Shown: piece after piece, positions 27,276-32,124 of the stretch
Layout of the letters: each line of letters begins with the position of its first letter
How positions within the stretch are numbered: the first letter of the stretch is position 1
From: a virus
Virus record (IMG/VR): IMGVR_UViG_3300037502_001902
Location: 1-32,124 of that record
Length of the DNA: 32,124 nucleotides
Strand: one strand, 5' to 3'
Made by a program: the position numbers and the translations under genes
The notes under the pieces: model-generated
Databases searched by the model: none
What the model saw: the letters and a program-made list of their open reading frames with translations, nothing else
Told to the model about the DNA's origin: nothing

Positions 27276-29055
27276 CTTCGATCACCTCCGGCGTTTCAAC
27301 CTGCCCGTCCTTTGCGTCTGCGATCAATGCGTCTACTGATGCCGGCGATAGACCGATTCCGCCAAGGAAAACACGGGCCGCCGCTTCGCTTGTCGTGCCT
27401 GCGATCATTTCGTCTAGAACGTCCTTGATGGCCTTGCGATTGCGGTTCCATTGCTGGCGAGTGATGCCGGCAAATTCGCCTGTTGGTGCCGTCGCTTCGC
27501 CTTCGCTCCCGGCCGCTGCCTCTTGTGCCGCTACCGCGTTCGGGTCTTGCATTGCCATCGTCGTTCCGGCTGGCATCGCAAGCGGAATAAGGTCTCGCCA
27601 CGTCACCGGCGCTAGCGGGTTGGTCGCGTTGATCTTTGCCGCCGCCTTGTTGGCTCGCTCGATCGCATAGACGTTATCGTCGATGATCTCTTCGGCGATC
27701 GTTTCCCAATCCTTGCCGCGGGCCGCGTGCATTCTTCGCGGACTCGTTAGAGCGTTACGGAGTTGCGTTGCGTCGCCCTCTGCATCTGCTACCGGCTCGA
27801 TATAGGACCACGTAGGCAAGTTCCAAACGTGGCCAAAGATATCAACACCCGACCGCTTCGATGCTCGCCGCATCGCGGGTTCGTTTTCGAGCAAACGCGA
27901 AACCCACCACCGCCAAGCGGGAGAGTGAAGCCGCCGAACTAGGTTCAGTTGATCAGCAACAAAGCCTTTGCGGGCTTCGTCAACGGCACCACGCCAGCCG
28001 CTAAAGTTTGTTTCGCTGCCGTCCATCAAGACCAAGCACAACGGCAAACCAAAGTTGACACCGATGATTTGCAAAATCAATTTGACTTGATCGAAATACT
28101 CCGCGTTCGGCACGCTAGGGCTAAAACCTTGCAACTCTTCGCCCGGCACGCCGTCAATCATCATGCCGGGCTGGATGCCCTCAAGTTGCCTAACGCCGCT
28201 TCCGGTCGGTTGCGTCGAAGCGTCTCCGAACATGCCATCGACGGACGGCAACGCCGGCGATCCTGCGGCGATCTTGCGAAAGATTGCAAAGCACGAAACC
28301 ACTTGCTGTTGAACAAGCTTGGCGAAGTTGATGTCTTCGAGCATCCCAGAGTATGCAAACACCGGCGCGAGTTGCGTAACGCCTCGATTCTGCCTGACCC
28401 GCTTTGGGTTGTAGACGTGGAAAACCTGCCGTAGTCCTTCGCTGTCGCGAACGTCAACCGGTCGCGACTCACCCTTTAAGCCGAACTCATTAAGCTCTTC
28501 AAGAATGTGATATTTGGTCCGCTTACCGAATCGGTCGGTCGTTATGCCGAGAAAGGTGTTTTCAATTCTGCTTTTGGTCTTAATCGAATGAGCTTCGACA
28601 AGCTGAAAAGAGCCATCCTCGGTCCCAAGCACAACGATATCGCCGTCGATCGACTCCGACCGGCACGCTTGCCGCTCCATCTCTTTCCAAGTCAGTTCGC
28701 CCGCTACGTCGCATTGATCGGGATCGTTCGAAAACGATTCCCAGCGGTTGTAGAGTTCGAGGTCTAGCCCCTTGTCGCCCGTTGCCGGATGCTGGACGAA
28801 ACCGCTTTGAACGATGTTGTCGACGCGACGATCAACAAGCGTGCCGACTAGCCCGTCATTACGGTCCATGTCGCGGGCTTGCTCGATGTCCGCGTAGTAC
28901 TTGTCTTCGGTGCGGTAGTGATAATTCGGCCCGGTTCCCTGCGGGTTGACTCCCGTGCGACGACGAATGAACCGGTTTTCCCGGCTCATGTCATAATCGG
29001 CACGGATCTTGTCGAACGTCGCTGCGATGCCTTGCGGATCTTTGTACTTGGTCAT
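27268..29055 (-). CDS. Portal protein (lambda B type)
   Basis: The product is 595 aa from an ATG overlapping the previous stop (TGATG), with GAGG 8 bases upstream. Lambda-type portal features are present: DGLVGTLVDRRVDNIVQSGF near residue 75, then ACRSESIDGDIVVLGTEDGS, and HVYNPKRVRQNRGVTQLAPV (family: H.y.p.R.gq.RGvp.la). Later comes SETNFSGWRGAVDEARKGFV (family: s.mnySs.Rag..e). The C-terminus adds a low-complexity hinge and a helical tail. Twelve copies form the DNA entry ring that binds terminase and the neck. It precedes the protease as in lambda. Confidence 0.95.
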   Translation of the reverse strand: MTKYKDPQGIAATFDKIRADYDMSRENRFIRRRTGVNPQGTGPNYHYRTEDKYYADIEQARDMDRNDGLVGTLVDRRVDNIVQSGFVQHPATGDKGLDLELYNRWESFSNDPDQCDVAGELTWKEMERQACRSESIDGDIVVLGTEDGSFQLVEAHSIKTKSRIENTFLGITTDRFGKRTKYHILEELNEFGLKGESRPVDVRDSEGLRQVFHVYNPKRVRQNRGVTQLAPVFAYSGMLEDINFAKLVQQQVVSCFAIFRKIAAGSPALPSVDGMFGDASTQPTGSGVRQLEGIQPGMMIDGVPGEELQGFSPSVPNAEYFDQVKLILQIIGVNFGLPLCLVLMDGSETNFSGWRGAVDEARKGFVADQLNLVRRLHSPAWRWWVSRLLENEPAMRRASKRSGVDIFGHVWNLPTWSYIEPVADAEGDATQLRNALTSPRRMHAARGKDWETIAEEIIDDNVYAIERANKAAAKINATNPLAPVTWRDLIPLAMPAGTTMAMQDPNAVAAQEAAAGSEGEATAPTGEFAGITRQQWNRNRKAIKDVLDEMIAGTTSEAAARVFLGGIGLSPASVDALIADAKDGQVETPEVIEGV

Positions 29056-29330
29056 CAACGGAACCTCGTAGCACTGAGGAACCGGACGCCATTTCGACCA
29101 CCGCCCGAAGTCGTGCCGTTAGCCGCGACGTAATCTTGAGCACGCCGCATCAGTTCTTGCACGGAGTCTTTGCCGATTGACAAAGACGAAGATTGATTGC
29201 TTGCCGATTCCGGGCGGAGAATAAGCCAACGCTTGGCCGCCGTGATGAATAGATTGGCCCGCGCGACGCTGCCGACCTCTTCAAAGTCGGCGTACTCAAT
29301 TAGATCGGCTTCGATGTCCGCAATCACCAT
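29055..29330 (-). CDS. Small hypothetical protein, possible gpW-like connector
   Basis: This 91-aa protein lies between the terminase block and the portal, where gpW-type joining proteins sit. It is helical at the start (IADIEADLIEYADFEEVGSV), then FITAAKRWLILRPESASNQS, then SIGKDSVQELMRRAQDYVAA. The ATG has no clear ribosome binding site, and a GTG one codon later is possible. The region 29331-29361 upstream carries nothing I can name. Function by position only. Confidence 0.62.
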   Translation of the reverse strand: MVIADIEADLIEYADFEEVGSVARANLFITAAKRWLILRPESASNQSSSLSIGKDSVQELMRRAQDYVAANGTTSGGGRNGVRFLSATRFR

Positions 29331-29361
29331 GCCATGATGCTATGGCACGGAATGCGAATTG

Positions 29362-29670
29362 CTAGATAGATCCGACAAACGGTTTATCGGCACTAGATGC
29401 GATCTTCTCAAGCATCCACTGCACCGCCGAAGTGCAATTTGTCACCGGTCGCCCGTTTTGCAATTGTTCGCCGCGATCCTGTAAGCCTCTAAGCAGTGCC
29501 CGAAGTGTCAAGCACTGATCGCGGCTTAGCTTTACGTCGGCACGCCTTGACACGTAGCCCGACCCCGAAACAACGCCTAGCGGCACTTCAACGATCGCCG
29601 TCGACTCGACCACCTGCGGGGCTTGCGGCTCTTCGTTGTCAACGCTCAAAAGATTTCCACGCTTCGCCAT
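29362..29670 (-). CDS. Hypothetical protein
   Basis: The 102-aa product directly follows the large terminase (TAG then ATG). It has a low-complexity start, then SGYVSRRADVKLSRDQCLTL, RALLRGLQDRGEQLQNG and TSAVQWMLEKIASS. 'LSRDQCLTLRALLRGLQ...NG(R)PV' then 'SAVQWMLE' has the look of a small DNA-binding (ribbon-helix-helix-like) or accessory protein. A role in packaging is possible from position. No family is certain. Confidence 0.7.
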   Translation of the reverse strand: MAKRGNLLSVDNEEPQAPQVVESTAIVEVPLGVVSGSGYVSRRADVKLSRDQCLTLRALLRGLQDRGEQLQNGRPVTNCTSAVQWMLEKIASSADKPFVGSI

Positions 29671-31836
29671 CTACCTACGCTCCGTCACAAGAAAAGGTTG
29701 GCCCCTGCTGTTAAGCAGACGCCGTACTGGTTGTTGTTGCCTCAACTGTTGCGATACTGGCGTCGTCTGCGTCTTCGGCAGAATGCGGACGCCTAACACG
29801 CCCGCTGCTGCACAAGCCAACGCCGCCGCATCTAGGTAGTGGTTGTTTTTTGACAACACTACCCATTTCCTGATCATACCACGACCGTGCACGAATGTCT
29901 CCCGTCGTTCTTCCGCTACGATGTGATGCGAGAATGACAAGTGCCGTTTGCGATCTGTCGAAGCGTAGAGCGACAAAGTGCCGTCATTGAATTGATTTTG
30001 ATCGTCAAATGTCGCGGTAACAAAACGCTCTTGAACCCATTGCTTCCAATGTTCGGTATTGACGTTGTAGAGCCACAGTCTTTCGGTTGGTTGGTGCGCG
30101 GCGTAGGCTTCGATGAACGGCCGCTTGCCCGGTCCCTCGTTTGGCAATCGGAAACGCCCCTGATCCCAGCCCTTGGAAGCCGCAAACGGAGTTCCGCCAA
30201 CCTGCCGAACAAACTCATAAATGGCTTCGGTGTAATCGCCTGAATCGATCAGGCAGAAGTCTAGCTTGCCATCTGCCGTGATGTCCGTTCGCCACTGCAT
30301 AAGCGACGGAACCAACGCCGTCATCACTGCCTTGTCGTTCGTCGCCGCCATCATTCCCGGCGTTTCCATGACGCCATAGTCAACAATGTGACCGATTGCA
30401 TTACCATGCCAACCAATCTTGACCCAGTGAGAATAATACTTGCCGACGTCTAGGCCGACAGTGACGAACTCGGTGTCTGCGTGATAGTCGCCTTGGTTCA
30501 ACCCGCTGACCCGGCTTGCCACCCTGCCAGCGGTCAGCCCGGTCGTTTCTGGTTGCTCTTCCGGGTCGGGATCGTTTTGGTACTCAGTTTTAAATGCGGA
30601 TAGATTTGTGTCGGCAATCTTGTTATAAGCTTGCTGGATGGCGGAAAGCACCATCGGCCGCCCGCTCTCGTCTTCAATCTCTGTGAAGTGGTCCGCGATC
30701 ATCTTGACGCCCGTGTCCATCGCTTCGCGATTCGCGACGTAGAAGCCTACCGCCTCCGCTCCGTGCCGATCGCCTTTTTGCTGCGATGCTTGGCGAATGG
30801 CGATATATTCGTCCCAAAGTTCAAGGTTAGTTGGCCACGACTCTATAAGGCCAAACCGCCGCCCGTTGTAAGCCGGTTTAATCTTCGGATCGGTTAATCG
30901 AGCCGATAGGCAAAAACAATTCTGAGTCGTGGTGATAACCATGATCGCCATGCGGCCATCTTGCGACACAAGCCCCGCGATGTCTTTGTCTAGCGTGTTT
31001 TCGCGGTCTTCGATCTGTAGTTGACTTTTTGCCGATTCCTTCGTTTCCGGGTCGTCGACGATCACAAAGTCGGGTCGGTCGCCGTCGATGTTCACGCCTC
31101 GGAATGCTGCGTCTAGGCCGTAGTAAGCCATTTTGACGCCGCCGTAAGGTGATCCAGGCACGTCGGCAAATCGACAATAATCGCCTGACCAAACGATATT
31201 TGTTTTCACGCCGTCAACGTGCTGCTTGCTTGCCCGTTGCGGGGCTCCGTCTAGGCACCGCACCGGCCAGCATACTTCGGGAAAGTCCTCCAACAGCATT
31301 TCGTTCGTTGCAATCTTTCTCTTAATGTCTTGGTAGAGACGTTCGGCAAGTGCCGTCGTGGCCGCAATCGGCAGGATGAACCGCGATAGGCCCCGCAGCA
31401 TCGAATACAACGCCATGCCCTTGACGATCTCGGTCTTCCCACGGCTCCGAGGAGCGGCCACAGCTTGACGACCGCCCGTTGTAGCGATGTCGAGGATGGC
31501 TCCGATCATGAATCGGTGATCGGTGCCGAAACCTAGCCGGTACACCCGCGGAAAGTATGTTTTCAAGAACCGCTCAGGATCGCCTAGGCAAGCTTCGCGA
31601 CGGGCCGGATTCTTGCATTCTGGAATGACAATCCGGGCCGCTTCGCTGCGTTCCTGACGCTTTCGCTTAATGTCCTTTGACGTCGCATCGTCAATCGGCG
31701 TTAACGACACCGACCGTTTCAACGCCGCCAACGCCGCCGCCGCTTTGTCTTTCGGCAGCTTCGATAAGACTGACCTCAATGCCGAGGTCTCTAGCGATCT
31801 CATCCAATCGATCGTGCTCTGCTCTAAGGCTAACAT
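29671..31836 (-). CDS. terL: Terminase large subunit
   Basis: The 721-aa product has an N-terminal ATPase: VAAPRSRGKTEIVKGMALYS (Walker A, residues 128-136) and PDFVIVDDPETKESAKSQLQ (Walker B, 256-265). The C-terminal nuclease has FVTVGLDVGKYYSHWVKIGW (Asp463) and FCLIDSGDYTEAIYEFV (Asp531), metal ligands of an RNase H-like fold. It drives DNA into the prohead and cuts it. The start at 31834-31836 is supported by AAGGCGG about 5 bases upstream, though it overlaps the small terminase frame by 146 bases. It is longer than many relatives (450-650 aa), with extra N-terminal helices. Confidence 0.95.
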   Translation of the reverse strand: MLALEQSTIDWMRSLETSALRSVLSKLPKDKAAAALAALKRSVSLTPIDDATSKDIKRKRQERSEAARIVIPECKNPARREACLGDPERFLKTYFPRVYRLGFGTDHRFMIGAILDIATTGGRQAVAAPRSRGKTEIVKGMALYSMLRGLSRFILPIAATTALAERLYQDIKRKIATNEMLLEDFPEVCWPVRCLDGAPQRASKQHVDGVKTNIVWSGDYCRFADVPGSPYGGVKMAYYGLDAAFRGVNIDGDRPDFVIVDDPETKESAKSQLQIEDRENTLDKDIAGLVSQDGRMAIMVITTTQNCFCLSARLTDPKIKPAYNGRRFGLIESWPTNLELWDEYIAIRQASQQKGDRHGAEAVGFYVANREAMDTGVKMIADHFTEIEDESGRPMVLSAIQQAYNKIADTNLSAFKTEYQNDPDPEEQPETTGLTAGRVASRVSGLNQGDYHADTEFVTVGLDVGKYYSHWVKIGWHGNAIGHIVDYGVMETPGMMAATNDKAVMTALVPSLMQWRTDITADGKLDFCLIDSGDYTEAIYEFVRQVGGTPFAASKGWDQGRFRLPNEGPGKRPFIEAYAAHQPTERLWLYNVNTEHWKQWVQERFVTATFDDQNQFNDGTLSLYASTDRKRHLSFSHHIVAEERRETFVHGRGMIRKWVVLSKNNHYLDAAALACAAAGVLGVRILPKTQTTPVSQQLRQQQPVRRLLNSRGQPFLVTERR

Positions 31837-32038
31837 CTACCGCCTTATGTTCGTCCGCTTGGTTTTGTGCCTCTGCTGACATTAGTGCCTTCGCCGCCGA
31901 TGTCACCTCCCGCGGCGATGCCAACGGGCTCCTGATAATTCCGCATAGCTTTTCTAGCACCTCTTGACGCATTTCCGCTGTCATCGGCCACCGCTGGCAG
32001 ACCGCCTTTGCCATTAGTCGCGTTTCTCGAACCGTCAA
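31691..32038 (-). CDS. Putative terminase small subunit
   Basis: The product is 115 aa from a TTG at 32036-32038 that has GGGGAGG 6 bases upstream. The helical N-terminus includes WPMTAEMRQEVLEKLCGIIR, then SPLASPREVTSAAKALMSAE. 'SP..SPREVTSAAKALMSAEAQNQ' is the sort of helix pair seen in small terminases or their helper proteins. The C-terminus is glycine-rich (RQSGGGVGGVETVGV). Its place before terL fits a DNA-recognition subunit. The 146-base overlap with terL in another frame is unusual. No HTH is certain. Confidence 0.65.
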   Translation of the reverse strand: MTVRETRLMAKAVCQRWPMTAEMRQEVLEKLCGIIRSPLASPREVTSAAKALMSAEAQNQADEHKAVDVSLRAEHDRLDEIARDLGIEVSLIEAAERQSGGGVGGVETVGVVNAD

Positions 32039-32070
32039 TCGACACCTCCCCCAAACCCCCACTATGGCGA

Positions 32071-32124
32071 TCAATTGGCCGCTATCGCCGGACTGTGTTT
32101 TTCAAGGATCGGGGCTTTCCCGAC
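32071..32124 (-). CDS. C-terminal end of a small protein, open at the right edge
   Basis: From the right edge the minus strand reads 17 codons (GKAPILEKHSPAIAAN after a Val) to a TGA at 32071-32073. The frame begins exactly at base 32124, in phase with the frame that reaches base 1 at the left edge. If the molecule is circular this is the end of that 115-aa gene. As a stand-alone stretch it is too short to prove. Between it and the small terminase (32039-32070) lies the terminase ribosome binding site. Confidence 0.45.
   Translation of the reverse strand, partial: VGKAPILEKHSPAIAAN

Noticed and set aside
1-32124. Prophage in a bacterial chromosome
   Set aside because: No integrase, repressor, attachment repeat or host gene is visible, and the two edges join in frame. 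Not fully excluded without flanking sequence.
1-32124. tRNA genes, CRISPR arrays, insertion sequences
   Set aside because: I saw no cloverleaf, no regularly spaced direct repeats other than the 11-bp iterons, and no transposase.

Overview
The window reads as one tailed-phage genome, probably a siphovirus. About 55 genes are packed on the minus strand, and nearly every gene overlaps its neighbour by a few bases (ATGA, GTGA, TAATG, TGATG junctions). I see no convincing gene on the plus strand, no integrase or repressor, no tRNA and no CRISPR array. The frame open at base 1 (minus strand) continues in phase with the frame open at base 32124, so the sequence is most simply a complete circular or circularly permuted genome of about 32.1 kb cut inside one small gene. 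The host is not certain. A cysteine-rich domain fused to a glycosyltransferase reminds me of planctomycete proteins, so a phage of Planctomycetota is my tentative guess. Strong GGAGG-type ribosome binding sites show a host that uses Shine-Dalgarno initiation.

Right half (32.1 to 16.2 kb, read right to left) is the late module: small and large terminase, two small proteins, portal, ClpP-like prohead protease with a nested scaffold start, decoration protein, major capsid protein, head-tail joining proteins, tail completion protein Z, tail tube, a G/GT tail-assembly chaperone pair made by -1 frameshifting on an A9 run, a short tape measure, four tail-tip or surface proteins, and a zinc-cluster glycosyltransferase. 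A strong hairpin sits on the last stop codon. A consensus promoter at 330-357 is placed to drive this whole operon across the circle junction.

Left half (16.1 to 0.36 kb) is the early and middle module: small proteins, a DpdA-type 7-deazaguanine transglycosylase, a chain of tiny coupled ORFs including several one-helix membrane proteins, a GNAT acetyltransferase, a ParB/sulfiredoxin-fold protein, a MazG-like pyrophosphohydrolase, RecE-like nuclease and RecT annealing protein, a SNF2-type helicase, a second ParB-like protein, a DNA methyltransferase, a replication initiator containing two arrays of 11-bp iterons (likely origin), a helicase-loader-like protein, CsrA, RusA, an HTH protein, a sliding clamp, a ribbon-helix-helix-like protein and an SPFH-tail-like membrane protein. 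The phage has a clamp, initiator and loader-like protein but no polymerase or replicative helicase, so it should use the host replisome.

The most novel signal is a pair of promoter-proximal leader RNAs, at 5862-5946 before the initiator and 9228-9315 before the helicase. Their sequences differ but their layout is the same: a 10-bp outer helix interleaved with a terminator helix (pseudoknot), a small hairpin between, then five U and the start codon about 12 bases later. They look like a phage-encoded attenuator or small structured RNA family. Also notable are the iteron origin, the DpdA gene, the cysteine-rich frameshift product, the phage CsrA, and the absence of any recognisable endolysin.
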